Of a stretch of 64,000 nt of DNA, positions 21,379 to 30,031 are shown one piece after another (the first letter of the stretch is position 1; each line of letters begins with the position of its first letter). The notes beneath the pieces were generated by a model. The model saw only the letters and a program-made list of their open reading frames with translations, searched no databases and was not told the DNA's origin. The position numbers were made by a program, and so were the translations under genes. The DNA lies in assembly GCF_040954645.1 (NCBI RefSeq), contig NC_092811.1, positions 125,298,411 to 125,362,410 of the forward strand, written 5' to 3'. The stretch is from Diabrotica undecimpunctata. Lineage: Eukaryota > Arthropoda > Insecta > Coleoptera > Chrysomelidae.

Positions 21379-22575
21379 CATATAGAGAATACATCATTTA
21401 TGTTTTTTAAATAACAAACATATAAAATCGGAATTTGGTGTTTATTGAAGGTAAACTAAATGCACGATCAAATACTTACCATGTCGGGATAGTATTATGA
21501 GGTTTTTTCCTGGTTTTTCCCTCATAATTTACTATGGAATCACTAACAGGAGAATTTTACTGTCATCATGGCATGTATTTGTCTTTTTAAAGACGAATTA
21601 CATGTTATGATCTTTTCTGACGGATATTCTCAAGTTAAAGTTGATTTCATGTAATCGAATGAACTATCTTATAAGTAAAGTCGTCCCAGGAACGCCACTC
21701 AACAATATTGGCAATATCATTTTAAAGTCGTCTACTTTAAAATGTATAAGGTATGTCTGAATTGTCAATATAGATGAGTCAGATAAAATTAAATTATTAG
21801 AAGAATTTTTCACTAAGTAACAAAAAACAAAATTTGTTTAATTTACTAATGTTTGTATATTGAGAACGATTTCCGAAGTGGAAATTGAAACGTCAATAAA
21901 CGTATTTTAACCTTTAATTGTGGCTTATTCCCATTTAAATAGTAATTAGTACTATAATGTGATCCAATTCAATCCTGTATTCTAACGACTCTGTTAAAAT
22001 ATATTGCTTCCTGTTATTTCGTAAAATTGTTAAACTGGCTATCTCATTTATTATGTTTTAAGTACGGAGAATTTGACTACTTTTGTTATTTTTGTGTCGC
22101 CAATACACATAAGTGTACGGTTTCCTATTACGGTCACAATTAACTTAAATTATCGCCACTCAAAATCGCAATACAATAGAGTAATTTATTGGTGTACCAT
22201 CTTGGTATACAGACCACCCGCAACGGTTAGAGGGTTCTTTTATGACCGTCCTAAGTCTCAAAACACTTCATCCCAAGACAGCGAACCAAACGGACCTAGT
22301 GTGATCGGTTCTCGTCCTATCGAGCATCGGCGGACGTCCTGACGTACCAACGAGATTTCTCTGGCTAAGAATACGACTTCAATATTTCAAAGGGTAAGTC
22401 TATGTTCTTTGTACAGACAACAATAATGAGTAAGACCAGTTAATTTCATAATTTATTCTCAGTTGTATTTGCTATTTTTCGCTAATTTATTTAGAAACAA
22501 AATTTTGCATTTTTTCTTCATTATTATTTATCTAATATCATTTAACCAGCGACCTCTTAAGTTTTATACAAAACA

Positions 22576-23160
22576 ACTGTAGAGTGTGGTCCGAGACTCC
22601 AAATACGGTCGCAATTAAATTATGACGACCAACCAAATTTGTTTATCCTTTATTACTGCATTTGTTTTGTCCATTTATTTTCCTCTTGAATACACTTGTA
22701 TTGGTCAACATTTGAAGTAAAATTATTATACACTTACTAATAGAATAGATTTATTTCTACTGAAAGCACATCCACCGGCGACTGAATCAGCCGCAGCGAC
22801 GTTCCCGACAGAGATCTTTGCAGTCTACAGAAGTCAATGGCACTATCTTACCAAAATTGTTTTGTGAAACGAAGTTGGAATATAGCGGTACATTGTCTGC
22901 GACACAATGCCAGTAAGAACTTTGCTTGCTAACTGTGATAAGCTTATATTATATTACATTGAGTTATACATATACGTATTAAACATACACTGTTGAACAA
23001 AAAACCTAAAATATGGTTCTTCTCAGAGCTTTCTTTCAGTAGTGGCGTATTCTTGTGTTTTAAGTAGTATTATTGCGTGTAATTTAAGACAAATTTGACA
23101 ACTATTAATTTCAATTAAGCAAAGAATATTAACAATAATTTTACATCTTAGGATATCGTC
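22576..23160. other. no gene recognised
   Basis: Beyond the LTR-like copy lies AT-rich DNA with one GC-richer patch near 22770-22830 (CCACCGGCGACTGAATCAGC). Nothing supports a gene. Confidence 0.35.
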
Positions 23161-23176
23161 GTTGCCGTGGAAAAAT

Positions 23177-23450
23177 CTCCTATGTGCACATTTTCGCGAA
23201 AATAAGTTTTTATAGCCATATTACACGAATCTTCCACACGCACCTTGTAACATACCCTCCTATGTGCTATTTAAATCTGAAATCTGTTATTTTTAATATT
23301 AAAAATCTCTTATGTACACCGTCTACAATAATGATTGCGATAAAACCTCTTACGTGCTTTATTTAACCCAAATTTTACACATGGGGGATTTTGCTACTAC
23401 AGCGTCCGCGGTAATGCCCGCTATGTGTCGAAGTTGGACACATACGCGAT
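23177..23450. repeat. clustered TCTCCTATGTGCAC-like motif
   Basis: Five plus-strand copies of a degenerate motif within 260 bp: AAAAATCTCCTATGTGCAC (23172), CATACCCTCCTATGTGCTA (23251), AAAAATCTCTTATGTACAC (23301), TAAAACCTCTTACGTGCT (23341) and TAATGCCCGCTATGTGTC (23412). A sixth, inverted, reads GACACATACGCGATTTT (23437). Spacing is irregular (about 40-80 bp), unlike a satellite but like the subterminal repeats of a DNA transposon. Confidence 0.55.
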
Positions 23451-23633
23451 TTTAACCAGGCCTGATCTGTCAAATTGCTGCACATTTGAGGTTTGGGATT
23501 CGTGCTTTTAGGTTAGTTTGTCAAAATAATAATAAAACTTTAGCTGCACTGACCCTGAGTTTGTAAAAAGTTGTGTTATTTTGATTAGTTTAGTGATTAT
23601 ATTGGCACTGTAATTATACCTGCGCGACTCAAT

Positions 23634-23920
23634 ATTATTAAGGTAAGTGAAAAAACATTTTATTTTATCATATTATTTTATGTAATAAATTTGTTTGTAA
23701 GCTTTATGGTTTAAGGCTACATGTAACAATATTTTATATAGTTATCTTATTCAGTGTTAAAATTACATTAATAATATTAGTTACCTAAATGTTAACATGG
23801 TTTTAATAAACCCCTGTAATGAGCAATATACAAATTTGTTAAAATAGGTTTTTTTTCTTCTTGTAGAATATTAGAATGTCTGCTCGAAGCAAAAGGCTTG
23901 TCGAAGCTGCATTAATTAGA
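23634..23920 (+). other. possible 5' exon pair, reading MSARSKRLVEAALIR
   Basis: TATTATTAAG followed by GTAAGTG near 23641 resembles a splice donor. CTTCTTGTAG near 23867 resembles the acceptor, and the next ATG (23877) starts MSARSKRLVEAALIRYAY before the match is lost near 23920. The start is reminiscent of the N-terminus of arthropod DUF7869-like proteins, and the motif cluster lies just upstream, so this may be the 5' end of another such transposon. The evidence is thin. Confidence 0.25.
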
Positions 23921-24106
23921 TATGCCTATATACATTTACTAACTATTATCAATTGATTGAATATAGAAAAAGAGCATTTTTAAGAGGTTTTTGGTGTTTT
24001 CACCCCTGTGCAGAAGATGAAATCTGAATACTGAAGATCTATATTTCTTAAAATAAAACACCTTTCGTCTAATACAACTCTTTCACTAGATACTAGGTAT
24101 CGATTC

Positions 24107-24357
24107 ATGAAAACATACATATATTTTATTCTCTTATATGGTACAAATGCATTGACGATGAACCTAGATGCTATGAGAAGGTTATATGTTTTCGAGATAA
24201 GTGTGTTTAGAAGACTCCTAAAAATACGATGGACACACCATGTCACTACACAGGCAGTACTGTGTAAAACAGGTCATAACAGAGAACTTTTTAACATCAT
24301 TAATCAGCGCAAAACCGTTATCTAGAACGTGTGTACCAGGGAAGACATTATGAGCTC
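24107..24357 (+). pseudogene. RTE-like C-terminal relic, 5' piece
   Basis: The frame reads ILLYGTNALTMNLDAMRRLY, VFEISVFRRLLKIRWTHHVT and RELFNIINQRKTVI, the post-RT region of RTE-type elements. It is interrupted at 24357 by a Harbinger element and picks up again at 26925, where shifted frames give SLLRATQDGERSIRIVANLP ending near 27090. Confidence 0.7.
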
Positions 24358-24671
24358 TTAGCTCCCTTTCAGACGAGGTACTGTATCCGAGATACGCGTA
24401 TCCGAGACGCAGATATTACATAGACTCAAATGGAGCTTTTCACACGAGACGCGCGAGGGATTCAGTATGCGAGATACCGAATTCAGTATCTCGAACCTTC
24501 CTGTCGCCGACGACTGAATGCGTATGCCAGATACAGAAGAACCATTACGTTAAATGAACGCTTTCAGACACGAATACTTTTGCACCACATTCCATAGACG
24601 CGCGATTGTCTGTCGAATAATTGTGAATGAGCAACGAAAGAAAGAAGGTGTTTTCTGAATATAGTTAAATA

Positions 24672-24815
24672 ATGGAGCGTGCTGTATTTGATAATGACAA
24701 ATTTATTTGTTTGGTACAATCAAATCCCTGTCTATGGGATACAGCATCGCCAGATTACTGCAATACAAATAAAAAGCAGCAGTACTGGGTCGAAAATTCT
24801 AAGCGAAAATTTTGA
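24672..24815 (+). pseudogene. Harbinger MADF-domain protein, N-terminal fragment
   Basis: The start MERAVFDNDKFICLVQSNPC is followed by LWDTASPDYCNTNKKQQYWV, then a stop after KRKF. The pattern (FDNDKFI-x-LV-x-S-x-P-x-LWD and a later Y/W) is the first half of a MADF (Myb/SANT-like) domain. In PIF/Harbinger elements this partner protein carries the transposase to DNA and the nucleus. Only 47 residues remain. Confidence 0.7.
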
Positions 24816-24956
24816 GGCCATGACTGCAGTACAGCAAAATGAATATGGTAAGAAATAAACATGTTTTTATTATAAATACATAGGTATTTTGTTTCATACG
24901 TATACAGTTTAGTTTTAAAAGTTTGCTAATTGGAATTTTGATTATTTAACGAATAT

Positions 24957-25097
24957 TAAACTACATTATTGTGAAAGGAATACAGTCATTTTTTATTTAG
25001 GGCGAGGTAAACAATTTACAAATTGGAGATAAGTACACAGATTTATTTTAAATTTAAGTCATAGACTTTAACTTTAACTTAAAGTCATAGAAAGCCG
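24957..25097 (+). repeat. 141 bp direct repeat, left copy
   Basis: Identical over 141 bases to 26368-26508 by eye. It starts TAAACTACATTATTGTG and ends AAAGTCATAGAAAGCCG. It immediately precedes the 5' junction of the RTE copy and belongs to the Harbinger interior. Best read as a target-site duplication of unusual length. Confidence 0.9.
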
Positions 25098-26267
25098 AAA
25101 TTAAACTACATAGACCATATATTCACCATGCAACAAGTAATAGAAAAAGCCTTAAAGAAAAATAAAGAAATACATCTGAGTTTCATAGACATGGAAAAAG
25201 CATTCGACTCAGTCAAAAGAAAAGATATATGGGAAAGCCTAAAGAAGAAACAAGTAAGTGAAGAACTGATAGAAGCAACAAAGAGTATATACATGAAAAC
25301 AACAAATACAGTAAGAATGTTAAATATACAGTCAGAACCATTCGAAACAACCCAAGGAGTTAGACAAGGGGGAAGTCTCAGCCCACTACTATTCATAAAT
25401 GTTATAGATGAGATAGTGAAATAATGTAAGAAAACATTCAAGAAATACTGCATCGGTTGTAACAGAATGCAAATGATAAATGCTGAGATGTGTATATTTG
25501 CAGACGACATAGTATTAATTGCGGAAACTGCAGAAAAACTGAAATACAACTTAGAGAAATGGAACCTAGAAGCAAGCAAATACAACCTAAACGTAAACAA
25601 AGAGAAGACTCAAATAATGAAAATATCAAGGAAACAAGGGACGGAAGATCAAATAGAAGTAATGATAGACCAACAAAAAATAATACAGACAAATTCATAC
25701 AAATACTTAGGAACAGTAATCAACAACAAAGGAGACATCGAGGATGACCTTAACAACAGAATGGAAAACACAGGAAAACTATTCCAAGCACTAAATAGAG
25801 GATTCCTTAATAACAAAGAAATATCAACAAAGACCAAGATGACAATATACAAAACAATATATAGACCTACAGTGACATATGGAGCAGAAAATTGGATATT
25901 AAACAAAAGACATCAGAGCAGAATTCAGGCAGCAGAGATGAAATACCTCAGAAGAACGATAGGAGTAAAAAGAACTGATAGAATCAGAAATGAAGAAATA
26001 AGAGAAAGACTCAAAATCAAACCGATACTCGAGACAATCAAAGAGAAAAAATTGGCATGGTTCGGACATCTAACCCGGATGGACAATAATAGACAATTTA
26101 AAAGAGTGTGGGACGCCAAACCAATAGGGAAGAACAGAAGAGGAAGACCCATTAAAGAATGGAACAGTGACATCTCGCAGATACTACAGAGTAAGGGAAA
26201 GACTTGGCAGGAAGCAACACAGATGGCATCCAATAGGAAGGAATGGAGAAAGTTCGTTAAGAGCTAG
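25098..26267 (+). pseudogene. RTE-like reverse transcriptase C-terminal half
   Basis: One reading frame throughout, interrupted only by TAA at 25422-25424. RT motif A: LSFIDMEKAFDSVKR. Motif B: TTQGVRQGGSLSPLLFINVI. Motif C: CIFADDIVLIAE with both catalytic aspartates. Then the thumb (TNSYKYLGTVINNKGD) and the C-terminal region typical of insect RTE relatives (YRPTVTYGAENWILNK, WFGHLTRMD, KNRRGRPIKEW), ending EWRKFVKS. The endonuclease and RT fingers are missing by 5' truncation, so it cannot move by itself. Confidence 0.88.
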
Positions 26268-26367
26268 GACACCTCAGAAGACCGTCAAATAGTGTAATGT
26301 AATGAATTGTATTTTAAACGGCCCAACACCGAAAGGTACAAATGGGTCTACTGATTAAGTAAGTAAG
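25098..26367 (+). mobile_element. 5'-truncated RTE-like copy, young
   Basis: A 1270 bp insert that starts inside the RT domain and ends in an (AAGT)n tail. Lying between two identical 141 bp repeats, it is probably the most recent insertion in this part of the window. The single open frame, with one stop, supports its youth. Confidence 0.88.
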
Positions 26368-26508
26368 TAAACTACATTATTGTGAAAGGAATACAGTCAT
26401 TTTTTATTTAGGGCGAGGTAAACAATTTACAAATTGGAGATAAGTACACAGATTTATTTTAAATTTAAGTCATAGACTTTAACTTTAACTTAAAGTCATA
26501 GAAAGCCG
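26368..26508 (+). repeat. 141 bp direct repeat, right copy
   Basis: Second copy of the repeat, directly after the AAGTAAGTAAG tail of the RTE copy. Its last bases are coding sequence of the Harbinger transposase fragment, showing that it is the native location and the left copy is the duplicate. Confidence 0.9.
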
Positions 26509-26782
26509 TTCTTTTGATGAAATACTTCTACGCATAGTTGTGTCTTTTTTACGCAATTGAATTTCCAACATTTTATGAAGTTCTTTAAACGACTTCACAG
26601 ACATTCGAAAATAGTTAAAAAACTTCGATGGATCTTGCAATAAATCTTGATACAGCCAACTATACGTTCCCTTGGTTTCTCTTAATTCTACAATAGGATG
26701 AAACCACAAATTACGTCGTCTTTTCAGTTTCTTTTTTTTTATTTAATATGTACCACAGCATAACACACTCTTCTACATCCAT
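26485..26782 (-). pseudogene. PIF/Harbinger transposase, N-terminal fragment
   Basis: The start MDVEECVMLWYILN is followed by a frameshift in an A-run, then KKLKRRRNLWFHPIVELRET, KFFNYFRMSVKSFKELHKML, RKKDTTMRRSISSKERLSMT. This is the conserved N-terminal helix region of HARBI1-type transposases (WxHPI...FFNYFRMS...KDTxMRRxIxxxERL). The DDE catalytic domain is absent: the frame ends where the 141 bp repeat begins. Confidence 0.85.
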
Positions 26783-26924
26783 AATCCAAAAATATAACCG
26801 CACTGCACTGCTACTATTTTCATACTGACGAACATGCCCGTGAATCCGATACAGCAGCCATCGAAAATTCTGTATCTCGCATACAGTATCTCGAATACAG
26901 TATCCTCGTCTGAAAACCCTCTTA

Positions 26925-27095
26925 CGGTTGTTGATGGTAGTGGAAAATTAAAGCAGAGGTTCAGATAGAAGAAAATATTCAAGGTTGAAAAAATCAGAGA
27001 GTAAACGTGTCTTGATACTCAATCCTTGTTAAGAGCCACACAAGATGGAGAAAGATCTATCAGAATTGTTGCTAACCTTCCGAAATAAAGAGTGT
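26925..27095 (+). pseudogene. RTE-like relic, 3' piece beyond Harbinger
   Basis: Continuation of the 24107-24357 relic after the Harbinger insertion. Shifted frames give KYSRLKKSESKR and SLLRATQDGERSIRIVANLP, the usual last residues of this RTE group. Heavily decayed. Confidence 0.5.
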
Positions 27096-29699
27096 CCATA
27101 TTGGGTGTATTTCTTTCCTTATTTTCCTTGAGTTCTTGTCTTCAAAATCTTTAAAATATTGAGCCTATCGTCTTCTCTTCTCATTTACTTCTCCAACAAG
27201 TTCTTCTTTTTTATTTTTACAGTAAAGCTTTAAGCTTAATTTTTAATCCAAATGCATACTTTTGTACTATCTGCATAAACTTTTTACTAAAGCCCCTATT
27301 TCTTGTATAAGTTTTGATTTTCTACTGTTCTATTTGACGAACTTTTTAATCTAGCTGTATGTCTTTCTTAACATAATTTCCTTAGTGTTGGTGTAAGTGT
27401 AAGTGTTGGTGAACTAAAAGAAGGGACTAGAAAAGAAAATGTTACAGGAGGAAAACGATAAAGTAAGCAAATAATAACCAGGTATAAAGCTCCTAAAAGA
27501 GCCCTAGTTTTTGTACCTTTCAAAGAAGAGTTTTATAAAATTCCATAGACGAAAAGACAAGACAATGTAAGTCAGTCAGATGCATACAACACAAATCAAA
27601 AGGTCTAGGCGTAGATCAAAAAACAAATTTGGTTTTATAACTTTTGTATTACTGATCTAAAAACTCAAAACCACATTACACTTGTGCTACACTTGTACAG
27701 AGAAGCTGGCAGGAAAAAACAGTGTGGAAATATCATCCGCTCTGTTTAACTACTACTCTGTACTAAGATTGTTTAGCGATGGTTGTGTTTCATAAAATAA
27801 AAATAATATTGTCCTGAGAACACTGATTCATTTTTTGGATCACAAAAAACATCACTCCAAAAGATTTTATTGTATTTCGCTGTGCACGAACCTATTTTTT
27901 TAGCAAAATTTTATATTTTAACATAATTTTAATTTAACAGGAATACTATGACATCTACAGTGGTATAGACAAGGTAAGAGATCAAGAAGAATATTGACCA
28001 CTTCTTGATATTAAGAAGCTAAGTGAATACTAAAGGACATCCAATCAATTAGTGAACTGAAGAGAATTGAAATATGCTACCGGACACAAGAAGAAACTGA
28101 ACACCTCCAAAGATTTGAAAAACTACAACTATGAAGGAAAAGAGTCTTTTATATCTTTGAGAAAGAAAAGAAAAAAGAATCTTAGACAAGTAAGACTGGA
28201 AGAACTCCCAATTCCTCATGTGCTAACCACAGAATAGACAAAGATATTCACAATCTTTAAAAAAAATGTTTTTCTGACCCACGGATTGGTTGGTAAAAAA
28301 GTTTGACTTTTTATGAACTTACTTCAGCAGCTGCTGGTGAGGACTAGGAAGTAATGAGTGACTGTCTCGACGATGAGTGCTGTGACTTCTATATTAAAAA
28401 AAACTGTTTGTTCGTTGCATTAAATACCTATTATGACAATGTTTGTCATTTAGATAAGGCTTATATTATTATTTTACAAAAATAGAAACTCATTCAGAAA
28501 TCCATTGCTTCTTTACTTTATTGCTTTTTTACTTTATTTACATGCAAATCATCTTATGTCCACAACATTTTACATGCAAAACGACTGATTTCCACTGAGT
28601 TCGTGCAAAAGGTCTTTAAACTATTTTTTAGCTTCCCGTAACTGAAATAAGTGTTTTAATCTCATTATTGGAACCAATACTATTGCATAACATTAATTAG
28701 AACTCATTATCCCTTTTCAGAGCAAAGCTTTTCGCCCTCCCTGAAAAATTACTTATTTGTGACTTAGCTTGTTTCCTTTTTACCTCCTCACCTACATTAA
28801 ATACTATTTTTTGATAGCTCTGTATTATATTTACCTGAAGTTCACCTCTGATGTTCCGTTTTAACAAACCACGAAGTTTAGTATTTTATTAAAGTCTGGC
28901 AGGATTTTTTACCTGGTTTGATGTTGATCTAACGACAATGGGGTAAGAAAATAAACCGTTTAAAGACGATATACTTTAAGATGTACTTTACAAAAGAGGG
29001 TTTTTGTCTCCGCAAAGTTTACGCGGATTTTTTAATAAATGCCGGGACGAGGTTGGTTCCACAACTTCTACTAACTTCTGAAGAATGCTGAAAATGTTTT
29101 TGTCGTAAGTGTTAGGGTGCCTTTTGCTGGAAACAACGGATCATCAGCATTGTTGGCGCGCTATATTTACACTTACTCAAAAATAACTATCCTAATTTTA
29201 ACTAAGCTTCCAGCCGACCGTGTGATATATAGCGTCTAGATTTTGGGCGACAAAGAGATGATAAACAGATTAAGTGATTCTTTCTGAAACAAGAATGTGG
29301 TGTTGTTTGATTATTTTCTCTTGATTCGCCACAGTGTGAGAATACTTTTACGACGTACTGCTGTCAACCGTGTTTATGTTCTTGTATTTACGATAATACT
29401 GCCGGGTGTTTTATATTTTAACAGGCTATAACTTTTAAATGGGCTAAGAAAGAAATATCGAGGTTTCAGTAGAATAGTTTTACGTCAAGAGCAATAAGAC
29501 AGTGTTTTGACAATTTCACTTCTGTATAAAATACTCTGTTTAAAAGTCATAAAATATAATTTTCAGGTGCATAAAATTTAATATGAATATAAAACCTTAC
29601 ATCTGTTTGAAAAATTTTCTTTCTTTTTGTAACACTCTGAATCGTGCAACAGATGTGTTACCTGGTAGGCCATTACCAAAGCTCTGTTAGCAGCAAACA
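27096..29699. other. long stretch without recognisable genes
   Basis: About 2.6 kb of AT-rich sequence. No frame above noise and no recognised motif. A purine-rich patch near 27940-28250 with phrases such as GAAGAAACTGAACACCTCC looks like decayed coding sequence, but I cannot place it. Confidence 0.4.
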
Positions 29700-29712
29700 T
29701 TCCGTTAAAAAT

Positions 29713-29891
29713 ATTGTTCTGAAGATATTTTCTTGTGGCATTTTAAAGTAATTACTATTTGAATAGGAATAAGCTACAATTAAAGGTTAAAGTACGTTTA
29801 TTGACGTTTCAATTTCCACTTCGGAAATTGAAACGTCAATAAATGTACTTTAACCTTTAATTGTGGCTTATTCCAATTTAAATAGTAATTA
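29713..29891. mobile_element. miniature foldback derivative of the palindromic PLE
   Basis: A 179 bp insertion. It begins ATTGTTCTGAAGATATTTTC, the same 36 bp extension and the same first base as the 2.5 kb PLE at 19447, followed by two 69 bp arms (29749-29817 and 29823-29891) around a 5 base loop ACTTC. It ends AATAGTAATTA, as the large copy does. The flanks TTCCGTTAAAAAT (29700-29712) and TTCTGTTAAAAAAT (29892 onward) form a target duplication of about 13 bp. No coding remains. Confidence 0.85.
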
Positions 29892-30031
29892 TTCTGTTAA
29901 AAAATTGCAAAATACACATTGTAGCCAATTCTTGCAAAAATATTCTAGCTTTAATATTCTTAACGAGGCAACACTAAGAAAGGGTAATGTGAATGCACTA
30001 AATGACGGAGTAATTGATGAAAGTAACGTTT

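Larger units (their letters stand above)
19447..21948. mobile_element. palindromic Penelope-like element with 12 bp TSD
   Basis: A 2502 bp insertion flanked by GTAGTATAATGT (19435-19446) and GTACTATAATGT (21949-21960), a 12 bp target duplication with one mismatch. Left of the palindrome is a 36 bp unique extension (19447-19482). Then two near-identical arms lie head-to-head: 19483-20617 (minus PLE 3' half) and 20822-21948 (plus PLE 3' half), with a short centre that adds more PLE coding on the plus side. As I recall, Penelope of Drosophila virilis also carries inverted partial copies and a short terminal extension. The arms hold GIY-YIG coding and end with the GGAAATTGAAACGTCAATAA motif. Confidence 0.85.
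19374..22575 (+). mobile_element. candidate solo LTR, copy 2, interrupted by a PLE
   Basis: The second copy of the repeat starts at TGTTTGGGAAAGTATGTG and ends GTTTTATACAAAACA. Flanking pentamers are CCTGT and ACTGT, a plausible 5 bp target duplication with one mismatch. The copy is split at about 19446 by a 2502 bp PLE and resumes at 21949. Removing the PLE and one target copy restores collinearity with copy 1. The family is unknown because no internal region is present. Confidence 0.6.
24361..26921. mobile_element. PIF/Harbinger element with TTA target duplication
   Basis: Flanked by TTA at 24358-24360 and 26922-26924. Ends read inward are GCTCCCTTTCAGACGAGG and, from the right, GAGGGTTTTCAGACGAGG; the TTTCAGACGAGG core is identical, followed on both sides by TACTGTATYCGAGATAC-like sequence. 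It carries the two genes expected of the superfamily in convergent orientation, a MADF-type protein (24672) and a transposase N-terminus (26782, minus), both truncated. An RTE copy plus its 141 bp duplication accounts for 1411 bp, leaving a parent element of about 1150 bp. That parent was an internally deleted, non-autonomous derivative. Confidence 0.88.

Noticed and set aside
25106..26233. Minus-strand hydrophobic frames (up to 164 residues)
   Set aside because: Antisense to the RTE reverse transcriptase with clear RT motifs on the plus strand.
27940..28260. Possible decayed coding patch
   Set aside because: Three frames give no match to any known element protein, so no call was made.
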